Shown: one piece after another, positions 7,285-14,962 of the stretch
Numbering within the stretch: the first letter of the stretch is position 1
Layout: every line of letters begins with the position of its first letter
NCBI GenBank assembly: GCA_035317605.1
Contig: DATHGT010000368.1
Location: 1-20,846 of the forward strand
Direction: 5' to 3'
Source: DATHGT01 sp035317605
Lineage (GTDB): Bacteria > Methylomirabilota > Methylomirabilia > Rokubacteriales > CSP1-6
DNA: 20,846 nucleotides
Position numbers and translations under genes: made by a program
Notes under the pieces: generated by a model
The model's database searches: none
What the model was told of the DNA's origin: nothing
The model's input: only the letters and a program-made list of their open reading frames with translations

Positions 7285-7833
7285 ATGTCACGCATCGGCA
7301 GGCAACCGATCGCGATTCCCCAGGGCGTCAAGGTGCAGATCGAGGAAGGCCTGATCCGCGCCGAAGGTCCCAAGGGGAAGCTGAGCCAGCCCGTGCCCGC
7401 AGGCATGGCGGCGAAGATCGAGAACAACGTCCTCACCATCACCCGCGACTCCGACCACCGGACCGCGCGTGCCATGCACGGACTCACCCGCGCCCTGATC
7501 GCCAACATGGTGACCGGGGTGAAGGACGGGTTCGAGCGCAAGCTCGACATCGTGGGCATCGGCTATCGCGCCCAGCTCCAGGGCCGCAACATCCAGCTCG
7601 CCCTCGGCTACTCGCACCCGGTGATCTTCCCGCTGCCCGAGACCGTGACCGCGGAGATCGAGCGGCAGGTGGCGATCACGCTGCGCGCGCCCGACAAGGC
7701 GCTGCTCGGCGAGACCGCGGCCAAGCTGCGCGCGCTCCGCAAGCCCGACCCCTACAAGGGCAAGGGCATCAAGTATTCCGACGAGGTGATCCGCCGCAAG
7801 GTCGGCAAGAAGGCGGGGGCGGGGGCGAAATGA
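7285..7833 (+). CDS. rplF: 50S ribosomal protein L6
   Basis: A 182-residue protein with the two tandem L6 folds. The start SRIGRQPIAIPQGV, the segment GPKGKLSQPVP, the middle GVKDGFERKLDIVGIGYRAQ and the C-terminal KPDPYKGKGIKYSDE are all standard. L6 binds the sarcin-ricin loop region of 23S rRNA. The gene overlaps rplR by four bases in an ATGA junction. Length is near the usual 177-180. Confidence 0.98.
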   Translation: MSRIGRQPIAIPQGVKVQIEEGLIRAEGPKGKLSQPVPAGMAAKIENNVLTITRDSDHRTARAMHGLTRALIANMVTGVKDGFERKLDIVGIGYRAQLQGRNIQLALGYSHPVIFPLPETVTAEIERQVAITLRAPDKALLGETAAKLRALRKPDPYKGKGIKYSDEVIRRKVGKKAGAGAK

Positions 7834-8195
7834 TCACCCAGGATCGGCGGGCGTCCCGCGACGTCCGCAAGGTGCGCATCCGGCGCCGGGTGCGCGGGTC
7901 GGCCGCGCGGCCGCGGCTGGCGGTGTTCCGCAGCCTCAACCACATCTACGCCCAGCTCGTCGACGACGACACCGCGCGCACGCTGGTCGCGGCGGACAGT
8001 CGCAGCAAGGAGTTCCGGAACGAGCACCCGAGCGGTGGCAACGTGGCCGCGGCCAAGGCCGTCGGCTCGCTGCTCGCGGAACGGGCCAAGGCGCGCGGCC
8101 TCGAGCGCGTGGTCTTCGATCGCGGCGGTTACATGTATCACGGACGGGTGAAGGCTCTTGCGGACGCGGCCCGCGCCGGCGGCCTGGTCTTCTAA
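7830..8195 (+). CDS. rplR: 50S ribosomal protein L18
   Basis: A 121-residue L18 with the basic RRRVRGSAARPRLAVFRSLNHIYAQ, VDDDTARTLVAADS and the C-terminal FDRGGYMYHGRVKALADAAR, typical of the family. L18 binds 5S rRNA with L5 and carries it into the 50S subunit. Its ATG overlaps the rplF stop. An AAGGAGA (8194-8200) that covers its stop codon serves the downstream rpsE. Confidence 0.98.
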   Translation: MITQDRRASRDVRKVRIRRRVRGSAARPRLAVFRSLNHIYAQLVDDDTARTLVAADSRSKEFRNEHPSGGNVAAAKAVGSLLAERAKARGLERVVFDRGGYMYHGRVKALADAARAGGLVF

Positions 8196-8207
8196 GGAGA
8201 GCATTGA

Positions 8208-8753
8208 GTGGCGGAAGCGAGAATCGATCCCAGCGTACTCGAGCTGAACGACCGGGTGGTGTCCATCAACCGGGTGGCCAAGGTCGTCAAGGGCGGACGG
8301 CGGTTCTCGTTCACCGCGCTGGTCGTGGTGGGCGACGGCCGCGGTCACGTCGGCGTCGGTCTCGGCAAGGCCCATGAGGTGCCGGAGGCCATCCGCAAGG
8401 CGGTCGAGCACGCGAAGAAGGATCTGATCTTCGTGCCGCTCCGGGAGACCACGATTCCCTGCGAGATCACCGGGCACTTCGGCGCGGGCCGCGTCTTCCT
8501 CAAGCCGGCCGTGCCGGGGACCGGTGTCATCGCGGGCGGGGCCGTGCGTCCCGTGTTGGAGGCGGCGGGGGTGCAAGACATCCTCACCAAGACCCTCGGC
8601 ACCAACAATCCGCACAATGTCCTCAAGGCAACCATCGACGCGCTCCGTCAGATCAAGCGGCTGCAGGATCTTCACTCCGCGCGCAAGCGGAGCGTCGACG
8701 GGGCGGGCCCGGTGGAGGAGACGGTCAGTGGCCGACAAGAAGCTGCGCATTAG
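8208..8753 (+). CDS. rpsE: 30S ribosomal protein S5
   Basis: The GTG at 8208 follows AAGGAGA (8194-8200) by seven bases and gives 181 residues. The double-stranded-RNA-binding-like N-terminal domain (INRVAKVVKGGRRFSFTALVVVG) and the C-terminal domain with PVLEAAGVQDILTKTLGTNN and ATIDALRQIKR are clear. S5 is involved in decoding fidelity and mRNA unwinding at the entry channel. The acidic and polar tail of about 15 residues runs 26 bases into rpmD, so the two genes share sequence in different frames. Confidence 0.97.
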   Translation: MAEARIDPSVLELNDRVVSINRVAKVVKGGRRFSFTALVVVGDGRGHVGVGLGKAHEVPEAIRKAVEHAKKDLIFVPLRETTIPCEITGHFGAGRVFLKPAVPGTGVIAGGAVRPVLEAAGVQDILTKTLGTNNPHNVLKATIDALRQIKRLQDLHSARKRSVDGAGPVEETVSGRQEAAH

Positions 8754-8916
8754 GCTCAGGCGGAGCCTGATCGGGCTGTCGCCCTCCCAGGAGGCCACGG
8801 TGAAGGCCCTGGGGCTCCGGCGGATGCATCGCGAGGTGGTTCAGGAGGACACGCCCACGATCCGGGGCATGATCGCCAAGGTGCCTCACGTGCTCGAGGT
8901 CAGCGATGAAGCTTGA
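8728..8916 (+). CDS. rpmD: 50S ribosomal protein L30
   Basis: A 62-residue L30 read from a GTG at 8728 inside the end of rpsE. Evidence for the start is a strong GGAGGAG at 8714-8720 seven bases upstream and the family layout KKLRIRLRRSLIGLSP, then VKALGLRRMHREVVQEDT and IRGMIAKVPHVLEV. L30 is a small 50S protein found between S5 and L15 in this operon. It overlaps rpsE by 26 bases and rplO by 11 bases, so it is translated entirely in coupled context. Confidence 0.96.
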   Translation: MADKKLRIRLRRSLIGLSPSQEATVKALGLRRMHREVVQEDTPTIRGMIAKVPHVLEVSDEA

Positions 8917-9373
8917 GGATCTGCGTCCGGCACCGGGCGCGAAGAAGCGTCGCAAGCGGGTGGGGCGCGGCCCCGCGTCCGGTCACGGCAAGACCTCGAC
9001 GAAGGGCCACAAAGGGCAGAAGGCGCGCTCGGGTGGCGGAACGTCCCCTGGGTTCGAGGGCGGCCAGATGCCGCTCTATCGCCGGCTGCCCAAGCGGGGG
9101 TTCACGCCGCCCGGCGGCAGGACCGAGTACGCGGTGGTCAACGTCAAATCGCTCGCCACGTTCGCAGCCGGCGCGGCCGTCGATCCCCAGGGCCTTGTCG
9201 ACGCGGGCCTCATCAAGAACTCCGGCCGCGCCCGCGTGAAGATCCTCGGCAACGGTGAGGTGCCCCACGCGCTCACCGTCAAGGCGCACGCGGTCAGCGG
9301 CTCGGCCCGGAGCAAGATCGAGGCGGCGGGCGGCCGCGTCGAGCTGTTGCCGGCGAGGGTGTCGGCTTCGTGA
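8906..9373 (+). CDS. rplO: 50S ribosomal protein L15
   Basis: A 155-residue L15. The glycine and basic N-terminal extension that threads into 23S rRNA is seen in LRPAPGAKKRRKRVGRG, GHGKTSTKGHKGQKARSGGG and FEGGQMPLYRRLPKRGF; the globular C-terminal domain includes LVDAGLIKNSGRARVKILGNGE. L15 is a late 50S assembly protein. Its ATG lies 11 bases inside rpmD, and its TGA overlaps the GTG start of secY. Confidence 0.97.
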   Translation: MKLEDLRPAPGAKKRRKRVGRGPASGHGKTSTKGHKGQKARSGGGTSPGFEGGQMPLYRRLPKRGFTPPGGRTEYAVVNVKSLATFAAGAAVDPQGLVDAGLIKNSGRARVKILGNGEVPHALTVKAHAVSGSARSKIEAAGGRVELLPARVSAS

Positions 9374-10701
9374 TCGAGACGCTCCAGAGCTTCCAGAACA
9401 TCTTCAAGATCCCGGAGTTGAAGCGACGGGTCCTGGTGACGGCCGGGCTTCTCGTCGCCTATCGGCTCGGCGCGCACGTGCCGACTCCGGGAATCGACGG
9501 GCACGCGCTCGCCCAGTTCTTTGATCAGGTGCAGGGCACCTTGCTCGGGATGGTCGACCTGTTCTCGGGCGGAAATCTGAGAAGGCTGTCGATCTTCGCG
9601 CTCGGCATCATGCCGTACATCTCGGCCTCGATCATCCTGCAGCTGCTCACCGTCGTCATCCCGGCCCTGGAGCGGCTGGCCAAGGAAGGCGAGGCGGGGC
9701 GCAAGAAGATCACCCAGTACACCCGCTACGGCACCATCGCGCTGTCGATCGTGCAGTCGCTCGGGATCGCGATCGGACTCGAGGGGATGCGGAGCCCGAC
9801 CGGCATCGCCATCGTCCCGACTCCGGGCTGGGGCTTCCGGCTGCTCACCATGGTGACGCTGACGGCCGGGACCGCGCTGATCATGTGGCTCGGCGAGCAG
9901 ATCTCCGAGAAAGGGATCGGCAACGGGATCTCGCTGATCATTTTCGCCGGCATCGTGGTGCGCCTGCCGTCGGCGATCACCGCGTCCTACACCCTGATGA
10001 CGACCGGCGAGCTGAAGCTGTTCGTGTTCGTCGCGCTCGTTCTCCTGATGGTGGGGGTGACGGCCGCCGTCGTGCTCATGCAGGAGGGACAGCGCAAGAT
10101 CCCCGTGCAGTACGCCCGCCGAGTGGTGGGCCGCCGCGTGTACGGCGGACAGTCGACCCACATTCCGCTGCGCATCAACACCGCGGGCGTCATCCCGGTG
10201 ATCTTCGCGTCCTCGCTGATCCTGTTCCCGGCCACCATCACCCGGTTCGTTCCCCATCCGTGGATGCAGGCCATCGCGGACGCGATGTCCCCCGGCCGGT
10301 TCAGCTACACCGTGCTGTACATGGCCCTCATCATCTTCTTCGCGTACTTCTACACCGCGATCGTCTTCAACCCCATCGACCTCGCCGACAACATGAAGAA
10401 GTACGGGGGGTTCATCCCGGGGGTGCGGCCGGGGAAGAAGACGGCCGAGTACATCGACCGCACCCTGACCCGGATCACGCTGCCCGGCGCCCTCTTCCTG
10501 GCCTTGATTTCCGTGTTGCCGGACTTCCTGATCCGCTGGTTCAACGTCCCCTTCTACTTCGGAGGCACCAGCCTGCTCATCGTGGTCGGCGTGGCCCTCG
10601 ACACCGTCCGCCAGATGGAATCGCACCTGCTCATGCGCAACTACGAGGGCTTCCTCAAGCGCTCCCGGTCGCGCTCCGGCGGGTTCGCGCGGAGGGTGTG
10701 A
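9370..10701 (+). CDS. secY: Protein translocase subunit SecY
   Basis: A 443-residue integral membrane protein with about ten hydrophobic segments, the central pore of the SecYEG channel in the inner membrane. Family signatures include RLGAHVPTPGID, the plug region GGNLRRLSIFALGIMPYISAS, WLGEQISEKGIGNGISLIIFAGI, VPVQYA-like IPVQYARRV, and the C-terminal GFIPGVRPGKKTAEYID and LLMRNYEGFLKRS. The GTG start overlaps the rplO stop (GTGA). Its position between L15 and adenylate kinase is the standard one. Length fits typical SecY (430-445). Confidence 0.98.
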   Translation: MIETLQSFQNIFKIPELKRRVLVTAGLLVAYRLGAHVPTPGIDGHALAQFFDQVQGTLLGMVDLFSGGNLRRLSIFALGIMPYISASIILQLLTVVIPALERLAKEGEAGRKKITQYTRYGTIALSIVQSLGIAIGLEGMRSPTGIAIVPTPGWGFRLLTMVTLTAGTALIMWLGEQISEKGIGNGISLIIFAGIVVRLPSAITASYTLMTTGELKLFVFVALVLLMVGVTAAVVLMQEGQRKIPVQYARRVVGRRVYGGQSTHIPLRINTAGVIPVIFASSLILFPATITRFVPHPWMQAIADAMSPGRFSYTVLYMALIIFFAYFYTAIVFNPIDLADNMKKYGGFIPGVRPGKKTAEYIDRTLTRITLPGALFLALISVLPDFLIRWFNVPFYFGGTSLLIVVGVALDTVRQMESHLLMRNYEGFLKRSRSRSGGFARRV

Positions 10702-10703
10702 GC

Positions 10704-11267
10704 ATGCGGGTGGTGTTCCTGGGGCCGCCCGGCGCCGGGAAAGGCACGCAGGCGCGCGAGCTGGCGCGCGAGTGGGGCCTCGCCCACATCGCCACCGGCG
10801 ACATGCTGCGCGAGGCGATCGCCGCCGGGACGGATCTTGGGCGGCAGGCCAAGACGTACTACGACCGCGGCGAGCTGGCCCCCGATGCGCTCGTCATCGG
10901 GATGCTCGGCGAACGGCTTCAGGTGCCCGACGCCGCGCGCGGATTCATCCTCGACGGGTTTCCGCGCACGATCGCTCAGGCCGAAGCGTTGGAGCGCCTG
11001 CTGAAGGATCTCGGCCGCGATCTCGATCGCGTGGTGTTCTTCGAGGTCTCCGAGCCCGAGCTGTTGCGGCGGCTCACCGCGCGCCGCGCCGTCGAGCAGC
11101 GCGCCGACGACACCGACGACACCGTGAAGAACCGGCTGCGGGTGTACGCGACCCAGACCGCGCCGTTGCTCGAACACTACGATCATCGCTCGCGACTGGT
11201 CTCCGTGGCCGGCGAAGGGCCGATCGATGCCATCCGGAGCGCGGTCCGGCAGGCGTTGGGGCGGTGA
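10704..11267 (+). CDS. adk: Adenylate kinase, short-LID form
   Basis: A 187-residue kinase that interconverts ATP and AMP with two ADP. The P-loop GPPGAGKGT is at residues 7-15, the AMP-binding TGDMLR at 31-36 and DGFPRT at 84-89. The LID around residues 122-145 is the short form (RLTARRAVEQRADDTDDT) without the four-Cys or hydrogen-bonded large LID of E. coli Adk, which makes the protein about 25 residues shorter than E. coli's 214. The ATG is two bases after the secY stop. An upstream in-frame extension overlaps secY and is not coding. Confidence 0.97.
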   Translation: MRVVFLGPPGAGKGTQARELAREWGLAHIATGDMLREAIAAGTDLGRQAKTYYDRGELAPDALVIGMLGERLQVPDAARGFILDGFPRTIAQAEALERLLKDLGRDLDRVVFFEVSEPELLRRLTARRAVEQRADDTDDTVKNRLRVYATQTAPLLEHYDHRSRLVSVAGEGPIDAIRSAVRQALGR

Positions 11268-11275
11268 CGGGGACC

Positions 11276-12133
11276 ATGCGCGGGATCGAGTGCAAGTCGC
11301 CGCGGGAGATCGAGCTGATGCGCCGCGCGGGCCACATTCTGGCCGATCTGATGGAGCGGCTCCGCGAGTTCGTCAAGCCCGGCCTGACCACGCTCGACGT
11401 CGACATCGAGGTCGAGCACTTCATCACGAGCCGGGGGGCGAAGCCGGCCTTCAAGGGCTATCGCGGGTTTCCGGCGACCGTGTGCATCTCGATCAACGAG
11501 GAAGTCGTGCACGGCATTCCGTCGGCCCAGCGTCGGCTGCGGGCGGGCGACATCGTCGGCCTTGATCTCGGGTGTATCGTGGAGGGGTATTACGCCGATT
11601 GCGCGTTCACGATGGCGCTCGGCGATGTCCCCGCGCCCGTCCGGAAGCTCCTCGACGTCACGCGCGAAAGCCTCGACCTGGCCATCGAGCAGTGCCGGCC
11701 GGGTCGCCGGCTCTCCGACGTGTCCCACGCGGTCCAGGTCCACGTGGAGGCTCACGGCTTCGGGATCGTGCGCGCGTTCGTGGGGCACGGTATCGGCCGG
11801 GCGCTGCACGAAGAGCCGCAGATCCCGAATTTCGGCGATCCCGGGCGAGGACCTCAGCTCAAGCCGGGCATGGTCCTGGCCATCGAGCCGATGGTGACGA
11901 TGGGAAGCTGGGAGGTCCGCGTGCTGGACGACGGGTGGACGGCGGTGACGAAGGACGGCAGCCTGGCCGCGCACTTCGAGCACACGATCGCGATCACCGA
12001 GAGCGGCCCGGACGTCCTCACCCGGCGGAACGGGCCACCGGCCACGGCGGTCGCGGAGCGCGCCCCGAGCGGCGCGGAGCGCGCCCCGAGCGACGCGGAG
12101 CGGCGTTCGGAAACGCCGGAGCGGCGACGGTGA
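11276..12133 (+). CDS. map: Methionine aminopeptidase type I, with repeat-bearing C-terminal tail
   Basis: The 285-residue enzyme removes the initiator Met from new proteins. The metal ligands fall at D97, D108, H171, E204 and E235 and the substrate His at H79, the same numbering as E. coli MetAP, so the catalytic core is intact. About 35 residues follow the normal end near residue 250 and include two copies of AERAPS[G/D]. The ATG at 11276 is preferred; an in-frame GTG at 11264 overlaps the adk stop (GTGA) and would add four residues. Placement after adk and before infA is typical. Confidence 0.95.
   Translation: MRGIECKSPREIELMRRAGHILADLMERLREFVKPGLTTLDVDIEVEHFITSRGAKPAFKGYRGFPATVCISINEEVVHGIPSAQRRLRAGDIVGLDLGCIVEGYYADCAFTMALGDVPAPVRKLLDVTRESLDLAIEQCRPGRRLSDVSHAVQVHVEAHGFGIVRAFVGHGIGRALHEEPQIPNFGDPGRGPQLKPGMVLAIEPMVTMGSWEVRVLDDGWTAVTKDGSLAAHFEHTIAITESGPDVLTRRNGPPATAVAERAPSGAERAPSDAERRSETPERRR
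12053..12106 (+). repeat. 21-base tandem repeat in the 3' end of map
   Basis: Two copies of a 21-base unit lie at 12053-12073 and 12074-12094, differing at one position (GGC versus GAC in the last codon), followed by a partial third copy to about 12106. In frame it encodes AERAPSG, AERAPSD, AERR. The unit length is a multiple of three, so copy-number change would keep the map frame and the downstream infA overlap. It may be a replication-slippage product. Confidence 0.9.
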
Positions 12134-12348
12134 CGAAAGAAGACGCGATCGAGGTCGAGGGCACGGTGGTGGAGCCTCTACCCAACGCGATGTTCCGGGT
12201 GGAGCTGGAGAACGGTCACCGGGTGCTGGCCCACGTGAGCGGCAAGATGCGGATGAACTTCATCCGCATCCTCCCGGGCGACCGGGTGAAGGTCGAGCTG
12301 TCGCCCTACGACCTCACGCGGGGCCGCATTACCTACAGGTTCAAATAG
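12130..12348 (+). CDS. infA: Translation initiation factor IF-1
   Basis: A 72-residue OB-fold protein, the standard IF-1 length, read from a GTG that overlaps the map stop (GTGA). It shows KEDAIEVEGTVVEPLPNAMF, VELENGHRVLAHVSGKMR and the closing LTRGRITYRFK, diagnostic of IF-1. IF-1 binds the 30S A site and cooperates with IF-2 and IF-3 at initiation. Because start is coupled to map, changes in the map tail repeat that broke frame could affect IF-1 synthesis. Confidence 0.97.
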   Translation: MTKEDAIEVEGTVVEPLPNAMFRVELENGHRVLAHVSGKMRMNFIRILPGDRVKVELSPYDLTRGRITYRFK

Positions 12349-12358
12349 AGGACTGTCG

Positions 12359-12472
12359 ATGAGGGTCAGGCCGAGCATCAAGGCGCGCTGCGAGCACTGC
12401 AAGATCGTCCGGCGGCAAGGGGTCGTACGGATCATCTGCAAGAATCCCCGGCACAAGCAGCGCCAGGGATAG
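12359..12472 (+). CDS. rpmJ: 50S ribosomal protein L36, zinc-binding form
   Basis: A 37-residue L36, MRVRPSIKARCEHCKIVRR through NPRHKQRQG. Cys11, Cys14, Cys27 and His32 form the CCCH zinc site of the C+ form. It is the smallest ribosomal protein, located near the L16 and 23S rRNA domain junction. The ATG is ten bases after infA, and the sequence is easily missed because of its size. GAGG at 12348-12352 provides a plausible ribosome-binding site. Confidence 0.97.
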   Translation: MRVRPSIKARCEHCKIVRRQGVVRIICKNPRHKQRQG

Positions 12473-12485
12473 GCGGAGGCGAGCG

Positions 12486-12890
12486 ATGGCGAGAGTGGCG
12501 GGAGTGGATCTTCCTCGGGACAAGCGCGGTGAGGTGGCCCTCACCTACATCTACGGGGTGGGACGGCCGACGGCGATCCGGGTCCTGAGCGACGCTCGGG
12601 TCGATCCGGGCAAGCGCGTGAGCGCCTGGAGCGAGGACGAGACCGGGCGCGTGCGCGAGATCCTCGAGCGCGACGTCAGGGTCGAGGGCGATCTGCGGCG
12701 CGAGGTGTCGATGAACGTCAAGCGCCTCATGGACATCGGCGCCTATCGCGGGATGCGTCACCGCCGGGGCCTGCCCGTCCGCGGCCAGCGCACCCACACC
12801 AACGCCCGGACCCGTAAAGGGCCGCGACGCGGCGTCATGATCAAGAAAAAACCCTCAGCGGCCCCGGCGTCGCGCAAGGCAGGAGCGTAA
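12486..12890 (+). CDS. rpsM: 30S ribosomal protein S13
   Basis: A 134-residue S13 opening ARVAGVDLPRDKRGEVALTYIYGVG and holding the helix-two-turn-helix region, RRLMDIGAYRG-like KRLMDIGAYRGMRHRRGLPVRGQRTHTNARTRKGP, and a basic tail ending KKPSAAPASRKAGA. S13 contacts S19 and the P-site tRNA and forms bridges to the 50S. GGAGG at 12475-12479 lies six bases upstream. The final ten residues are a low-complexity extension compared with E. coli S13 (118). Confidence 0.98.
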   Translation: MARVAGVDLPRDKRGEVALTYIYGVGRPTAIRVLSDARVDPGKRVSAWSEDETGRVREILERDVRVEGDLRREVSMNVKRLMDIGAYRGMRHRRGLPVRGQRTHTNARTRKGPRRGVMIKKKPSAAPASRKAGA

Positions 12891-12893
12891 CCG

Positions 12894-13304
12894 ATGGCGG
12901 AAGCTCAGGCGAAGCCGGCCCCCCGGAAGAAGGGTGGAAAGAGACGCGAGCGGCGCGAGGTGCGCACCGGCGTGGCCCACGTGCAGGCCACGTTCAACAA
13001 CACGATCGTGACCCTCACCGACAAGATGGGCAACGTGGTCTCGTGGTCGAGCGCGGGCAGCGCCGGGTTCAAGGGCTCCCGCAAGAGCACGCCGTTCGCC
13101 GCCCAGACGGCCGCCGAGCAGGCGGCCCGCAAGGCGATGGAGTACGGGTTGAAGCAGGTCGAGGTGTTCGTGAAGGGACCGGGGGCGGGGCGCGAGGCCG
13201 CCATCCGCTCGCTCCAGGCCGTGGGGCTCGAGATCACCGCCATCCGCGACGTCACTCCCATTCCCCACGACGGCTGCCGCCCTCCGAAGCGGCGGCGGGT
13301 GTAG
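12894..13304 (+). CDS. rpsK: 30S ribosomal protein S11
   Basis: A 136-residue S11. A Lys/Arg/Ala N-terminal region of about 25 residues precedes the core VAHVQATFNNTIVTLTDKMGN, SAGSAGFKGSRKSTPFAAQ, VFVKGPGAGREAAIRSLQ and the C-terminal VTPIPHDGCRPPKRRRV, the full family signature. S11 lies on the 30S platform at the mRNA exit. The start is three bases past the rpsM stop. E. coli S11 has a basic N-terminus of similar kind, so the extension is only slightly longer. Confidence 0.98.
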   Translation: MAEAQAKPAPRKKGGKRRERREVRTGVAHVQATFNNTIVTLTDKMGNVVSWSSAGSAGFKGSRKSTPFAAQTAAEQAARKAMEYGLKQVEVFVKGPGAGREAAIRSLQAVGLEITAIRDVTPIPHDGCRPPKRRRV

Positions 13305-13313
13305 GAGGCGCGC

Positions 13314-13937
13314 ATGGCCCGTTATGCCGACGCCAAGTGCCGCCTGTGCCGCCGGGAAGGCCAGAAGCTGTTCCTCAAGGGCGCCCGCTGCTTCACCGAC
13401 AAGTGCGCGATCGAGCGGCGGAACTATCCGCCCGGCCAGCACGGCCTGAACCGGGGTAAGCCCACGGCGTACGGCATTCAGCTGCGCGAGAAGCAGAAGG
13501 CTAAGCGCATCTACGGGGTGCTGGAGAGCCAGTTCCGCAAGTATTTCCAGTGGGCCGAGCGCGAGAAGGGCGTGACCGGCGAAAATCTCCTGAAGCTCCT
13601 CGAGCTGCGGCTCGACAACGTCGTCCACCGCCTGGGCTTCGCGGCCTCCCGCCGGGAGGGTCGCCAGATGGTGGCGCACGGCCACTTCGCGGTCAACAGC
13701 CGAAAGGTCTCGATACCGTCGTTTCTCGTGAAAGTCGGTGACGTCGTCCAGCTGCGCGCGACGTCCAAGCACCAGGCCCGCGTGGACGACAACCTCAACG
13801 CCGGACGCGGCCAGATCCCGCAGTGGCTCGACCTGGACCCGAACGAGAAAAAGGCCGTGGTCCGCAGCCTGCCGCTGCGAGAAGACATCCAGATCCCGGT
13901 GACCGAGCAGCTCATCGTCGAGCTGTACAGCAAGTAG
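13314..13937 (+). CDS. rpsD: 30S ribosomal protein S4, zinc-binding form
   Basis: A 207-residue S4. Cys9, Cys12, Cys26 and Cys31 (CRLC, C, C) form the N-terminal zinc site of the C+ form, followed by ERRNYPPGQHG and the S4 RNA-binding domain at about 95-155 with LELRLDNVVHRLGFAASRREGRQ in parts and VNSRKVSIPS. It ends VTEQLIVELYSK as usual. S4 nucleates 30S body assembly and in E. coli represses alpha-operon translation. GGAGGCGC ends just before the ATG. Confidence 0.98.
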   Translation: MARYADAKCRLCRREGQKLFLKGARCFTDKCAIERRNYPPGQHGLNRGKPTAYGIQLREKQKAKRIYGVLESQFRKYFQWAEREKGVTGENLLKLLELRLDNVVHRLGFAASRREGRQMVAHGHFAVNSRKVSIPSFLVKVGDVVQLRATSKHQARVDDNLNAGRGQIPQWLDLDPNEKKAVVRSLPLREDIQIPVTEQLIVELYSK

Positions 13938-13957
13938 CCGGGGGGAACGGAAGCGCT

Positions 13958-14947
13958 ATGCCACGGATCGCATTTCAGAAGCCACGCAAGGTCGAGTGGG
14001 AGATCCTGACCGAACAATACGGCCGTCTGGTGGCCGAGCCGTTCGAGAAGGGATACGCGCTCACCGTCGGGAACTCGCTGCGCAAGACCCTGCTCGCCGT
14101 CGTTCCCGGCGCCGCGGTGTCGTGGGTGAAGATCGACGGGGTGCGGAGCGGCGACGCGCGCATCCCCGGCGTCACCGAGGGCACGGTCGACGTGATGCTC
14201 AATCTCAAGAAGCTTGCCGTCCAGGTGCCCGCGGGGGAGCCGCGAACGGTCCGCATGACCCTCACCGGACCGAAGACCGTCACCGGCGCCGACGTGCCGG
14301 AGACCGACGTCGAGATCGTCAACCCGAGCGTGCACCTCATGACGCTGGCCGCCGGCGCCGAGCTGTCGGTCGAGCTGGGGATCGAGATCGGCCGCGGCTA
14401 CGAGGCGGCCGACCGCAAGGCGACCGACATCCCGGCCGGCGCGCTGCCGCTCGACGCCGCCTACTCGCCCATCACCCGCGTGTCCTACAACGCCGAGATG
14501 TCGCGGCTGGGCAAGATCACCGACTACGAGAAGCTCGTGATCGAGGTGTGGACCAACGGGTCCGTGGGGCCCGACGAGGCGATGGCGCGGGCCGCCGAGT
14601 ACCTGAAGGGTCACTTCAGCCCGCTCGCGGCCGGGGCCGGCGAGATGGAGAGCGAGGCCGACGACGCCGACGGCGAAGAGTTCCTCCGCGACGCGCTCGG
14701 CAAGAGCGTCGAGGAGTTGCCATTGCCCGCGCGTGCCGTCAACGCGCTCAAGAACGCCGACGTCCACCTGGTCGCCGACCTCGCCCAGAAGACCGAGGGC
14801 GATCTCGAGCAGCTCAAGAACCTCGGGGAGAAATCCATCGACGAGATCAAGGCCGCGCTGGCCCCGCTCGGCCTGTCCCTCGGCATGCGCATCGATCCCA
14901 ACGTGCTGGGCGCCCTCAATCGTCCGGGCGCGGGCACGACCCCGTGA
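13958..14947 (+). CDS. rpoA: DNA-directed RNA polymerase alpha subunit
   Basis: A 329-residue alpha subunit, exactly the length of the E. coli protein. The N-terminal dimerisation domain has AEPFEKGYALTVGNSLRKTLL at residues 26-46 and VKIDGV, followed by the segment around RVSYNAEMSRLGKITDYEKLV. A flexible acidic linker (about 226-248) leads to the C-terminal domain with LPARAVNALKNADVHLVADL and LKNLGEKSIDEIK. Arg259 aligns with E. coli R265, which contacts UP elements and activators such as CAP. The ATG has GGGGGGAACGGAAG upstream and starts 20 bases after rpsD. Confidence 0.97.
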   Translation: MPRIAFQKPRKVEWEILTEQYGRLVAEPFEKGYALTVGNSLRKTLLAVVPGAAVSWVKIDGVRSGDARIPGVTEGTVDVMLNLKKLAVQVPAGEPRTVRMTLTGPKTVTGADVPETDVEIVNPSVHLMTLAAGAELSVELGIEIGRGYEAADRKATDIPAGALPLDAAYSPITRVSYNAEMSRLGKITDYEKLVIEVWTNGSVGPDEAMARAAEYLKGHFSPLAAGAGEMESEADDADGEEFLRDALGKSVEELPLPARAVNALKNADVHLVADLAQKTEGDLEQLKNLGEKSIDEIKAALAPLGLSLGMRIDPNVLGALNRPGAGTTP

Positions 14948-14962
14948 AGTGAGGGACAGGCC

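Noticed and set aside
9076..10626. 516-codon antisense frame opposite rplO and secY
   Set aside because: Very charged low-complexity product, no domain, full overlap with two certain genes; typical of GC-rich third-position bias.
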